From an uncultured Lachnospiraceae bacterium (GTDB taxonomy: Bacteria > Bacillota > Clostridia > Lachnospirales > Lachnospiraceae): a stretch of DNA of 19,705 bases. Shown here in pieces: positions 1 through 7,569 of the stretch. The translations under genes were made by a program, and so were the position numbers. Position 1 is the first letter of the stretch, and every line of letters begins with the position of its first letter. The notes under the pieces were generated by a model, which saw nothing but the letters and a program-made list of their open reading frames with translations, was not told the origin of the DNA and searched no databases. The stretch lies in the NCBI GenBank assembly GCA_910585895.1, contig CAJUHY010000010.1:1-19705 (forward strand), read 5' to 3'.

Positions 1-266
1 CATTTTATTCAGAAAAAGAAATGTTTGCGGACGCGCTGACCGCAGAAAAAACAGCGACAACCCTGTACAATACGTTTTCTAATGAGTGTGTTCACGATAA
101 TGTAAGAAATGCCATTCTTGATTGTCTGGAAAAGGAGCACGCTATTCAGAATCAGGTTTTTAATATGATGCACGACAGAGGTTATTACCCGACACCGTCT
201 GCGGATACTCAGAAAGTAACTGAGGCGAAACAGAAATTTGGTCAGTGTATGCAGAATTTTCAATAA
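1..266 (+). CDS. Spore coat protein, CotF family (5' end outside window)
   Basis: The reading frame is open from base 3 and ends at TAA 264-266, giving at least 87 residues. The conserved pattern of small CotF-like coat proteins is visible: an ALTAEK helix start, then YNTFSNEC, EKEHAIQNQVF and the RGYYPT turn, followed by a KQKFGQCM tail. Members are about 80-95 residues, alpha-helical, and associate with the forming spore coat. An ATG at base 21 is possible, but the bases before it are only A-rich, and in the family several residues normally precede the ALTAEK helix, so the true start probably lies left of the window. A terminator follows at 314. The family call is from motif recognition; the specific coat role is inferred. 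Confidence 0.8.
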   Translation, partial: FYSEKEMFADALTAEKTATTLYNTFSNECVHDNVRNAILDCLEKEHAIQNQVFNMMHDRGYYPTPSADTQKVTEAKQKFGQCMQNFQ

Positions 267-313
267 TGTTTTAAGGGTACGCTGATTAACCAGCGTTTCC
301 CTGAATTTGGGCG

Positions 314-353
314 GAGGCTGTTCCCAGAACGCTTGGGGGCAGCTTCTGTTTTT
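314..353 (+). terminator. Rho-independent terminator after the coat gene
   Basis: A 12-position stem (arms 314-325 and 335-346, mostly paired with two G-T wobbles and one mismatch) encloses a 9-base loop and is followed by TGTTTTT. It lies about 48 bases after the coat-gene stop. A weaker 6-bp inverted repeat (ACGCTG/CAGCGT) lies just upstream near 278-295. Confidence 0.65.
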
Positions 354-451
354 CTGCCGTCCTCGCATAGGTGTTTCTGTTATGAGGACTGTGATTGAAA
401 AGTTAATAGCTGAATCGTGGCAGTTTTCAGTTTATAAAGTGGCGCCAAGTG

Positions 452-480
452 TTGTATAACTGAAAAAAATAATTTATAAT
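452..480 (+). promoter_or_regulatory. Sigma-A-like promoter for the REC-alarmone synthetase operon
   Basis: TTGTAT at 452-457 and TATAAT at 475-480 are separated by 17 bases. Transcription would start near 487, about 58 bases before the ATG at 545. The rest of the 267-544 gap holds only the terminator and AT-rich sequence. Confidence 0.6.
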
Positions 481-544
481 TATTGTAGTTGGAAAATTTG
501 GGTTTTAAATGAATTGAGTGTAATAACAAAGGAAGTTGATAATC

Positions 545-1639
545 ATGCAGAAGATACTGGTAGTAGATGACGTGGAGGTAAACCGTGAACTGCTGCGCGA
601 TATGCTGAAAGAAGATTATATTGTCGAGATAGCTGAAGATGGGGAACAGGCGATACATAATTTATTGGAAAACCATGCGCAGACAGCTGCGATCCTGCTG
701 GATTTGCAGATGCCGAAAATGGATGGGCTGGCGGTGATTGACGAGATGAAGCGCAGAGGATGGATGCCGAAGATTCCCGTGCTCATCATCAGCGGAGAAT
801 ATGCCGTAGAGGTGGAAAACCATTGTTTTGAGCTGGGAGTTTCTGATTTTATCCATAAGCCGTTTGAGAGTTCCATAGTCCGCAACAGGATACGCAATAC
901 GATGGAGTTATTTTCCAGCCGGAATCAGTTGGAGCGGAAAATAGAAGAGCAGGCAGAGGCACTCAAAGAACAGGAAGAGATTATACGCATACAGTCAGAA
1001 AAATTAAGGGAAGAACGTTCGTTTAACCGGCTGATGATGGAGTACCGTTCTGCGATTCGTGAAGTGGAGACGAAACTGCAGGTGTTAAATGAGGAATTTT
1101 CTCAGGAATACAATAGGAATCCTTTTGAATCCATAAAGAGCAGGCTGAAAACGCCGAACAGCATATTTGAGAAGTTGAGGCGCAAGGGATTGCCGCTCAC
1201 TTTGGAAGCCATCAGAGAAAATCTTTGCGATGTGGCCGGGGTTCGTGTTATCTGTTCTTTCCCAGATGATATCTACCGCCTGGCAGGTCTTTTGACGGAA
1301 CAGGATGATATTATTCTGCTGCAGGCAAAGGACTACATACAAAACCCTAAGCCCAACGGCTACCGCAGCCTTCATTATATCCTCGACGTGCCGATTTTTT
1401 TGTCCCATGAAAAAAAGTATATGCATGTGGAAGTTCAGTTTCGCACGATTGCCATGGATTTCTGGGCAAGCCTTGAGCACAAACTGAGATATAAGAAAAA
1501 CTGGCAGCGCAGCGATGCGGATGAGATTGTGGCTCAGCTCAAAGGCTGCGCGGATTCTATCGAGGCACTGGATTACCAGATGCAGACGATTCGTGACAAA
1601 ATTGACAGATATTCTCAGGGATTAAGAAAGAATTCATAA
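545..1639 (+). CDS. Response-regulator receiver domain fused to a (p)ppGpp synthetase (RelA/SpoT-type) domain
   Basis: The 364-aa product starts at ATG 545, 9 bases after AGGAAG; a TTG at 536 abuts the ribosome site and is rejected. Residues 1-115 are a receiver domain with acidic pair D8/D9, phospho-acceptor D53 in LLDLQMPKMDG, S83 and K105 (HKP). Residues about 118-185 are a charged coiled coil. Residues about 190-320 are a RelA/SpoT nucleotidyltransferase: R200/K202 and the LRRK stretch, D229 in CDVAGVRV, NGYRSLHY at 271-278, and E296 in HVEVQFRT. These are the basic, metal-binding, G-loop and acidic residues of active synthetases. No HD hydrolase, TGS or ACT domain is present, so it resembles a small alarmone synthetase whose output could be set by phosphorylation. 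It probably makes (p)ppGpp from ATP and GDP/GTP. The redox genes follow after 39 bases. Domain calls are firm; activity and control are inferred. Confidence 0.88.
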   Translation: MQKILVVDDVEVNRELLRDMLKEDYIVEIAEDGEQAIHNLLENHAQTAAILLDLQMPKMDGLAVIDEMKRRGWMPKIPVLIISGEYAVEVENHCFELGVSDFIHKPFESSIVRNRIRNTMELFSSRNQLERKIEEQAEALKEQEEIIRIQSEKLREERSFNRLMMEYRSAIREVETKLQVLNEEFSQEYNRNPFESIKSRLKTPNSIFEKLRRKGLPLTLEAIRENLCDVAGVRVICSFPDDIYRLAGLLTEQDDIILLQAKDYIQNPKPNGYRSLHYILDVPIFLSHEKKYMHVEVQFRTIAMDFWASLEHKLRYKKNWQRSDADEIVAQLKGCADSIEALDYQMQTIRDKIDRYSQGLRKNS

Positions 1640-1678
1640 TTGTCTATTTATTATAAAATGGGAAGGAGAAATGTTATT

Positions 1679-2296
1679 ATGAGAATAAAAAAGAAAAATT
1701 TATGTGTGTTGTTACTGTCGGGAATATGGTGCTTTACGATTATTAGCGGCTGTGGAGGGAAAGCAGAATCTGGAACAAATGAATCTTTGGAAAATGCTCC
1801 CACAGTGGATGCGGCAGAGGAATCCGGCGAGGACGGTACAAATATCGGGGAATTTTCCATGCAGGATATCACCGGGGAGACATATACGCAGGAGATGTTT
1901 GCAGAATATGATTTGACGATGGTCAATGTCTTTACTACCTGGTGTACGCCCTGTATCAATGAGATTCCTGATTTACAGATTTTGAGCGAAGAGGTGGCAG
2001 AAAAGGGTGTCAATGTGGTTGGTATTGCTTTGGACTGCGTGGATGGTTCAGGCAGCGCAGACAAGGATACCGTAGAAAAGGCCGAGATGCTGGCAGAGTA
2101 TACCGGGGCTTCATATCCTTTCCTGATACCCGATGGAAGTTTTTTAAACGGCAGGCTTGCGAATATTAGCGCTGTTCCCGAAACTTTCTTTGTGGACAAG
2201 GAGGGCAATATAGTGGGTGAAACTTACTCCGGAAGCCGCAGCCTTGAAGAGTGGAAAAAAATTGTGGAGACAGAGCTGAAAGGGGCGGTAAAATGA
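1679..2296 (+). CDS. TlpA/ResA-like thioredoxin-fold lipoprotein
   Basis: The 205-aa product starts at ATG 1679, 10 bases after GGAAGGAG; upstream in-frame TTG 1640 and ATG 1658 precede or overlap that site. A basic N-terminus (MRIKKK), a hydrophobic stretch and the lipobox ISGC put the lipidated cysteine at residue 25, so the protein should be anchored on the outer face of the membrane. After an acidic linker (about 30-55) comes a thioredoxin fold with active site WCTPC (C89/C92) and the cis-proline loop AVPETFF (P167). This is the TlpA/ResA/AhpC-TSA-like pattern for extracytoplasmic thiol-disulfide exchange. It overlaps the next gene by ATGA and so is probably co-translated with it. The polyferredoxin encoded two genes on is the likely electron source (inference). 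The physiological target is not visible. Confidence 0.88.
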   Translation: MRIKKKNLCVLLLSGIWCFTIISGCGGKAESGTNESLENAPTVDAAEESGEDGTNIGEFSMQDITGETYTQEMFAEYDLTMVNVFTTWCTPCINEIPDLQILSEEVAEKGVNVVGIALDCVDGSGSADKDTVEKAEMLAEYTGASYPFLIPDGSFLNGRLANISAVPETFFVDKEGNIVGETYSGSRSLEEWKKIVETELKGAVK

Positions 2297-2442
2297 GGAA
2301 GTTCCTGCTTGACTCTAAGGGAGGGATTTGCCTGGCAGCCTTAGGGCTTGTAATGATGGGATTTGGAATTTTACGGGGAGAAATGCCTGTAGTTCTTCAA
2401 AAAGCAATTAATATTTGTATGGAGTGTATCGGAATTGGATAA
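2293..2442 (+). CDS. CD1871A-family CXXC-motif membrane mini-protein
   Basis: This 49-aa product starts at ATG 2293, overlapping the TGA of the lipoprotein gene (ATGA); GGGGCGG just upstream lies inside that gene. It has a short basic start, one transmembrane helix (about residues 11-27) and a C-terminal C42-M-E-C45 motif. The size, helix and terminal NICMECIG motif match the small clostridial CXXC family commonly annotated as CD1871A-like. It sits between a thioredoxin lipoprotein and a polyferredoxin, which suggests a dithiol relay or assembly factor at the membrane. No function is established from the sequence. The stop codon overlaps the next start region. Confidence 0.75.
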   Translation: MRKFLLDSKGGICLAALGLVMMGFGILRGEMPVVLQKAINICMECIGIG

Positions 2443-3274
2443 AAAGCAAAATAGAAATGAATGGAAACGACATGGCATTCAGGCAATCTGGGCGCTGCTT
2501 ACGAACAGCTATCTGCTGGGATTTGCCCAGGGTAAGATTTATAGAGGAAAATTAAAAAATCTCTGTGTTCCAGGATTAAACTGCTATTCCTGTCCGGGAG
2601 CAGTGGGGGCGTGTCCTATCGGGGCAATGCAGGCGGTTATCGGCAGCTGGAATTTCAAGTTTGCATTTTATGTGGCTGGTTTTCTGATGTTTGTGGGAGC
2701 GCTGACGGGGCGGTTTGTCTGCGGCTGGCTCTGCCCTTTTGGATTGATACAGGATTTACTGCACAAGATTCCTTTTCCCAGGAAAATCAATACTTTTAGG
2801 GGAGATAAGCTGTTAAGGAAGCTGAAATACGTGATTTTACTGGTGTTTGTGATACTTCTGCCGATGTTCGTGGTGGATGTTATGGGACAGGGCGCTCCGT
2901 ATTTCTGCAAACTTATCTGTCCGGCAGGCACATTGGAGGGCGGAATTCCTCTCGTGCTTTTGAATCGAACGATGAGGGGCGCTGTGGGATGGCTGTATGC
3001 CTGGAAAAATCTGCTCCTGCTTATCACTATCTTTCTTTCCATGCTGATTTACCGGCCGTTTTGCAAATACATATGTCCGCTGGGAGCTGTCTATTCGGTA
3101 TTTAATCCTATTTCGGTGTTCCGTTACCGGGTGGACAGGGAAAAATGCACGAATTGCAAATCCTGTGCGAAGGTTTGTAAAATGCAGGTGAATCCCACGG
3201 AAAATGCCAACCATCCTGAGTGCATAAGGTGCGGGGCTTGCAAGAAAACCTGTCCGGAAAATGCGATTTACTAA
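2435..3274 (+). CDS. NapH/YccM-type membrane polyferredoxin (4Fe-4S binding protein)
   Basis: The 279-aa product most likely starts at TTG 2435, inside the end of the previous gene; GGAG at 2421-2424 is a fair ribosome site, and no ATG, GTG or TTG further in keeps the first membrane helix. About four hydrophobic segments are seen (near 14-30, 75-95, 131-148, 186-206). Cysteine motifs are C44/C50/C53/C60, FCGWLCP (C96/C100), C158/C162 and FCKYICPLGA (C210/C214), as in NapH, NosR and YccM proteins. The C-terminus carries two ferredoxin clusters: C238-x2-C-x2-C-x3-C248 and C263-x2-C-x2-C-x3-C273. Such proteins move electrons between cytoplasmic carriers and membrane or external partners. The partner here is probably the CTPC lipoprotein through the CXXC peptide (inference from the overlapping trio). 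Confidence 0.85.
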   Translation: MDKKQNRNEWKRHGIQAIWALLTNSYLLGFAQGKIYRGKLKNLCVPGLNCYSCPGAVGACPIGAMQAVIGSWNFKFAFYVAGFLMFVGALTGRFVCGWLCPFGLIQDLLHKIPFPRKINTFRGDKLLRKLKYVILLVFVILLPMFVVDVMGQGAPYFCKLICPAGTLEGGIPLVLLNRTMRGAVGWLYAWKNLLLLITIFLSMLIYRPFCKYICPLGAVYSVFNPISVFRYRVDREKCTNCKSCAKVCKMQVNPTENANHPECIRCGACKKTCPENAIY

Positions 3275-3312
3275 TATTAATTATGATACAAAACGCTGAA
3301 ATTCAAATATTC

Positions 3313-3342
3313 TTGACAGCAATTCACAGTTTATATTATAGT
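3313..3342 (+). promoter_or_regulatory. Promoter upstream of trpS
   Basis: A perfect TTGACA at 3313-3318 is followed after 18 bases by TATAGT at 3337-3342 (TTATAG at 17 bases is an alternative register). Transcription would start near 3349, leaving a leader of about 50 bases. That is too short for a T-box riboswitch, and no specifier or antiterminator motif is seen. Confidence 0.6.
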
Positions 3343-3398
3343 GTAAGTAGGAATATTATGTGAATTTTCACAAAAATTAAAATTAATGAGGTTTATTT

Positions 3399-4493
3399 AT
3401 GAGTAAAATTATTTTAACAGGCGACAGACCCACAGGGAAACTCCATGTAGGACATTATGTAGGTTCATTAAGGCGCAGGGTGGAGCTTCAGAATTCTGGT
3501 GAGTATGATAAAATATTCATTATGATTGCCGATGCGCAGGCATTGACAGATAATGCCGACAATCCTGATAAGGTACGCCAAAATGTGGTGGAAGTGGCGT
3601 TAGATTATATGGCATGTGGTTTAGACCCAGAGAAATCCACGTTATTCATACAGTCTCAGATTCCAGAACTGTGTGAGTTATCCTTTTATTATATGAATTT
3701 AGTGACAGTGTCCCGGCTGCAGCGGAATCCTACTGTGAAAGCGGAGATTCAGATGCGTAATTTTGAGGCCAGCATTCCGGTTGGTTTTTTTACTTATCCA
3801 ATCAGCCAGGCGGCGGACATCACGGCGTTTCAGGCAACGACTGTCCCAGTAGGGGAAGACCAGATGCCGATGTTAGAGCAGACCAGGGAAATTGTGCATA
3901 AGTTCAATGCCGTGTATGGGGAGACCCTGACGGAACCGCAGATTCTTTTACCGGACAATCAGGCATGTATGCGTTTGCCGGGAATCGACGGCAAAGCGAA
4001 GATGAGTAAATCTCTCGGCAACTGCATTTACCTTTCAGAGGAAGCGGATGAAATTAAGAAAAAAGTCATGAGCATGTTTACCGACCCGAATCATCTGCGG
4101 GTGGAAGACCCCGGTTCTTTGGAGGGCAATACGGTATTTACTTATCTGGATGCATTTTGCAGGGATGAACATTTTGCGCGTTATCTTACGGATTATGCTA
4201 ATCTCGATGAGTTGAAAGCACATTACCAGCGTGGGGGACTTGGGGATGTGAAAGTTAAGAAGTTTTTAAACAATGTACTTCAGGAGGAGTTAGAGCCTAT
4301 ACGCAGCCGCAGGAAAGAACTGCAGAAAGATATTCCTTATATTTATGAAGTGTTGAAGAAGGGGAGCGAAGAGGCAAGAAATGTGGCGGCGCAGACATTA
4401 GATGATGTGCGCTCAGCTATGAAGATAAATTATTTCTCAGATACAGAGCTGATTCAGCAGCAGGCTGAAAAATTTATGCAGAGCGCCAGGTAA
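3399..4493 (+). CDS. trpS: Tryptophan--tRNA ligase
   Basis: This class I aminoacyl-tRNA synthetase charges tRNA-Trp with tryptophan in the cytoplasm. The 364-aa product starts at ATG 3399 with TGAGG 7 bases upstream. It shows TGDRPTGKLHVGH with the HIGH-like signature H16-V-G-H19, the TrpRS-typical segments around QSQIPE (86-91) and PVGEDQ (150-155), and KMSKS at 201-205. It is somewhat longer than the usual 325-340 residues, mostly in the C-terminal helical anticodon-binding part. It has its own promoter and no T-box leader, unlike many Firmicute tRNA synthetase genes. The PocR-domain gene follows after 52 bases without an evident terminator, so read-through is possible. Confidence 0.95.
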   Translation: MSKIILTGDRPTGKLHVGHYVGSLRRRVELQNSGEYDKIFIMIADAQALTDNADNPDKVRQNVVEVALDYMACGLDPEKSTLFIQSQIPELCELSFYYMNLVTVSRLQRNPTVKAEIQMRNFEASIPVGFFTYPISQAADITAFQATTVPVGEDQMPMLEQTREIVHKFNAVYGETLTEPQILLPDNQACMRLPGIDGKAKMSKSLGNCIYLSEEADEIKKKVMSMFTDPNHLRVEDPGSLEGNTVFTYLDAFCRDEHFARYLTDYANLDELKAHYQRGGLGDVKVKKFLNNVLQEELEPIRSRRKELQKDIPYIYEVLKKGSEEARNVAAQTLDDVRSAMKINYFSDTELIQQQAEKFMQSAR

Positions 4494-4545
4494 ATCGGTC
4501 GTGAGTATAAAAAATAAAAGATACAGGCAGCGGAGGGTGTAGGAT

Positions 4546-5817
4546 ATGGAAAATATATATCTACTGGAGCTTATTGACGTAAATAGCCTGCAGAAAATTC
4601 AGGATGGGTTTTCCAAATATACGGGAATGGCGGCGTTGATTACAGATGCGGAGGGGGTTCCGCTTACTAAGGGGAGTGGTTTTACAGATTTTTGTCAGAA
4701 GTTGGTGAGGAAATCTGCCTCGGGCAGCAGAAGATGTGAGGCATGTGACCGGGATGGAGCGTTTATGGCATTGCGTTCCGGGCAGATTTCCGTTTATCAG
4801 TGCCATGCGGGACTTACGGATTATGCAGCCCCTATTATGGTGGGGAATAAGGTTTTAGGGAGTTTTATCGGGGGTCAGGTCCGTACATCAGAATTGGATA
4901 TGGAGAAGCTGCGCAAAAAAGCGCAGGAGATGGAGATTAATCCGGAGGTTTATATCAGCGCCATCCAGAAGACGAAACTGATGGAGCAGAAGGCTGTGGA
5001 GGAAGCGGCAGTTTTTCTCTCCAAGATTACAGAGGCGCTGTCGGCAATTGCCTACCACAGTTATCTTGTTATCCAGGATTATCGCAAGGCAGAGCGGGCA
5101 GCACGTTCACAGTCAGATTTTGTCATGAATCTCAGTCTCCATATGAAACAAAATATGGAACAATGGATGGACCATGCAGACAATTTAATTGAACAGGTGG
5201 ACAACCCTGCCGCAGATAATATGAGGGCTTTACTTAAGCAGGGCACAGAAGTGTATACGATGGTGGAAGATGCCGTAGAATATATAAAGATGTCTGATGG
5301 CAAGGTAGAGCTGAGTGAGAACAATTACCGTATTCGTATGCTGATAGAGGAGATTGTGCGTAATGTCACCAGTCATTATGGGGACAATGATAAGGAAATT
5401 GAAATCCTCATAGAGAATGAAGTGCCGGAATTTATGCTTGGAGATGCCGGGCGTATTGGTCAGGTTATCAGTAAATTGCTGTTCAATTGTATAAGCAGCA
5501 CCAATGGCGGTAAGATTGCCATTCGGGTAAAAAGCAGGAAAGTATCTTACGCGGTTATGCTGAGCATTTCCATTGAAGATTCTGTGATGGAACTGCCGGA
5601 AGAACAGGTAAAAAAGATACGGGAATACATAGAAAAAGGGAACGTACAGGAGATGGAATGGGAAGGCAGACCAGAGTTGGGGCTTTCAATTGTAAGCTTT
5701 CTTATCCGGCATATGTCGGGTAATTTTGAGGTCAGGGAAAAGCCCGAGGGAGGGACAATATTTATGGTAAGCCTGCCACAGCTTGAAGTTAAGGGGGGGA
5801 CTGCTCATGGCATTTGA
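4546..5817 (+). CDS. PocR-domain sensor with a degenerate histidine-kinase core
   Basis: The 423-aa product starts at ATG 4546, 9 bases after GGAGG. Residues about 10-165 fit the PocR ligand-binding domain, with C50, C64-x2-C67 and C86 (a likely metal or redox set) and the YAAPIMVG/LGSFIGGQ core. A helix (about 175-190) leads to a DHp-like region, QSDFVMNLSLHMKQNM, in which the usual phospho-histidine position is L198, with H199 one place on. The ATPase part keeps the N-box Asn (N314 in LLFNCIS) and an ELGLSIV stretch (G379), but the DxGxG box reads D345-S-V-M-E. No membrane segment is seen, so it should be cytoplasmic. It overlaps the GGDEF/EAL gene by 11 bases. It could be a pseudokinase that signals by contact, or a kinase with altered geometry. 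Confidence 0.8.
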   Translation: MENIYLLELIDVNSLQKIQDGFSKYTGMAALITDAEGVPLTKGSGFTDFCQKLVRKSASGSRRCEACDRDGAFMALRSGQISVYQCHAGLTDYAAPIMVGNKVLGSFIGGQVRTSELDMEKLRKKAQEMEINPEVYISAIQKTKLMEQKAVEEAAVFLSKITEALSAIAYHSYLVIQDYRKAERAARSQSDFVMNLSLHMKQNMEQWMDHADNLIEQVDNPAADNMRALLKQGTEVYTMVEDAVEYIKMSDGKVELSENNYRIRMLIEEIVRNVTSHYGDNDKEIEILIENEVPEFMLGDAGRIGQVISKLLFNCISSTNGGKIAIRVKSRKVSYAVMLSISIEDSVMELPEEQVKKIREYIEKGNVQEMEWEGRPELGLSIVSFLIRHMSGNFEVREKPEGGTIFMVSLPQLEVKGGTAHGI

Positions 5818-7480
5818 TGTGAAAGAATATGCATTGGCATTGGATAAGTTCATCGTGCAGATGGAAAAGATTCCTGATTTAATTAATCCGGATACCCAGG
5901 AAGCAATGGATGGTTTATGCCGGGTGCTGAGGATTGCCAGGGTAGAGGCAGATTTCTATGAGAACCTGGGCTATGAGGAACAGAAGTGGGGCGGACGCGC
6001 AGTATTTTACCATAATGGAGAGAGCGATAGTGAACGCGGCATACTGTATGAGGAGTGGACAGAGGAAGGAAACCTCATGAAATATGGTATTTATCCCACT
6101 CTGGGAGAAGCGGAATGGGATGAGACCGAGCAGGAGAAAATACAGGTATTTTTAAAAGTTCTCCTCACATTTAATGCCCGCACCCGTATGCAGCAGATGG
6201 TAGAAAGGCTCACATTCCGAGACAGGGAGCTTGGCATGTACAATATGGCCTGGTTTATGAAAAATACCAATCATATTATTTCCAGAGGAGAGATTAGTAA
6301 GTATGCAGCCTGTCAGTTTAATATGCGTCATTTTTCTGTAATCAACCAACAGATTGGCCGGGAACGCGGCAGCCGTGTACTGGGCAAGTTTATACGGCAG
6401 TTTCAGGAGAAACTCAGCAGCCAGGAGATGGTCTGCAGGATAAGCGGCGATAATTTTGTGGTATTATTTTATAAGACCAACCTGAAGTTAGTCATGGAAT
6501 ATTTAAAGGGTTCCGGCATTGTCTATGATGAGAAACAGGGAAAACGTGTCTGGGTTACGACCAATGCCGGATATTACATGATACCTGCCAACTGCGACAG
6601 CGCGGCCAGTATTGTGGAATGTCTGGGCACGGCAATCAATATGGCGCGCAATGTGCGCAAGACGGAATATGCGTTTTTTGATGCGGAACTGATGCAGGGC
6701 ATCCGGGTGGGCAAGATGATTGAAGCGAATCTGCCGGAGGCTTTGGAGAAAGAGGAGTTCCAGGTTTATTATCAACCTAAAATCCAATTAAAGAATTACA
6801 ATCTGGTCGGCGCAGAGGCATTATGCCGGTGGTTTCAGAATGGCAGAGTGGTTGCGCCCGGAGAGTTCATACCAATACTGGAGAAGAGCAAGCTCATCTG
6901 TTTGCTGGATTTCTATATGCTTGAGCATGTGTGCAGAGATATCCGCAGATGGTTGGATGAAGGCAAAGAGGTGGTGACGGTTTCTGTGAATCTGTCGCGT
7001 GTCCACATGGGGGATATGGACCTTTTGGATAACATACTGGCCATTGTTGATAAGTATGAGGTCCCTCACAAGTATATTGAAATTGAGCTGACAGAGTCGG
7101 GGACAGATGTGGAATATACGCACCTTAAATCATTAGTTTCCGGGCTGCGTGAGCATGGATTCAGTACGTCTGTAGATGATTTTGGCACAGGGTATTCTTC
7201 GATGAATCTAATTCGCGAACTGCCATGGAATGTGCTTAAGATTGACAAGAGTTTTCTGCCTGATAATTCTGACGATGACCGGCAAAAGCGCGTGATGTTC
7301 CGTCACCTGATTGCACTGGCGCAGGATATGGAGATTGAATGTATCGTTGAGGGTGTGGAAAACGTAGAACAAATTAAACTTTTGAAAGAAAGCAACTGCT
7401 ATTTGGCTCAGGGCTTTTACTTCGACAGACCGCTGGCGGTTACGGAATTTGAGCAAAAGTTGTCAGAGATAGGCAGTTAG
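5807..7480 (+). CDS. Degenerate-GGDEF / intact-EAL c-di-GMP phosphodiesterase
   Basis: The 557-aa product starts at ATG 5807, 8 bases after AAGGGGGG and inside the end of the PocR gene, so the two are probably translationally coupled. Residues 1-125 are an unrecognised N-terminal region with no membrane helix. Residues about 135-295 have the GGDEF fold, but the signature is RISGDNF (SGDNF 213-217), unlikely to make c-di-GMP. Residues about 303-552 are an EAL domain with all the usual catalytic and metal residues: E337-A-L, N395, E430, D457/D458 in DDFGTG, K481, E515 in EGVE and Q535 in QGF. It should hydrolyse c-di-GMP to pGpG; the GGDEF part may only bind nucleotide as a regulator (inference). 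No terminator is seen before the ABC gene 89 bases on. Confidence 0.9.
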   Translation: MAFDVKEYALALDKFIVQMEKIPDLINPDTQEAMDGLCRVLRIARVEADFYENLGYEEQKWGGRAVFYHNGESDSERGILYEEWTEEGNLMKYGIYPTLGEAEWDETEQEKIQVFLKVLLTFNARTRMQQMVERLTFRDRELGMYNMAWFMKNTNHIISRGEISKYAACQFNMRHFSVINQQIGRERGSRVLGKFIRQFQEKLSSQEMVCRISGDNFVVLFYKTNLKLVMEYLKGSGIVYDEKQGKRVWVTTNAGYYMIPANCDSAASIVECLGTAINMARNVRKTEYAFFDAELMQGIRVGKMIEANLPEALEKEEFQVYYQPKIQLKNYNLVGAEALCRWFQNGRVVAPGEFIPILEKSKLICLLDFYMLEHVCRDIRRWLDEGKEVVTVSVNLSRVHMGDMDLLDNILAIVDKYEVPHKYIEIELTESGTDVEYTHLKSLVSGLREHGFSTSVDDFGTGYSSMNLIRELPWNVLKIDKSFLPDNSDDDRQKRVMFRHLIALAQDMEIECIVEGVENVEQIKLLKESNCYLAQGFYFDRPLAVTEFEQKLSEIGS

Positions 7481-7569
7481 GGGATATCAAGTTGTTTGAA
7501 TATTGCCGGATGTGAAGCTCCTGTTTGGGGCAATGTCTTTGCATAAAGTTTGGAAGGGATTTAGATATT

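Noticed and set aside
3275..3398. Possible T-box riboswitch before trpS
   Set aside because: The promoter leaves a leader of only about 50 bases and no antiterminator-type motif or terminator hairpin is present.
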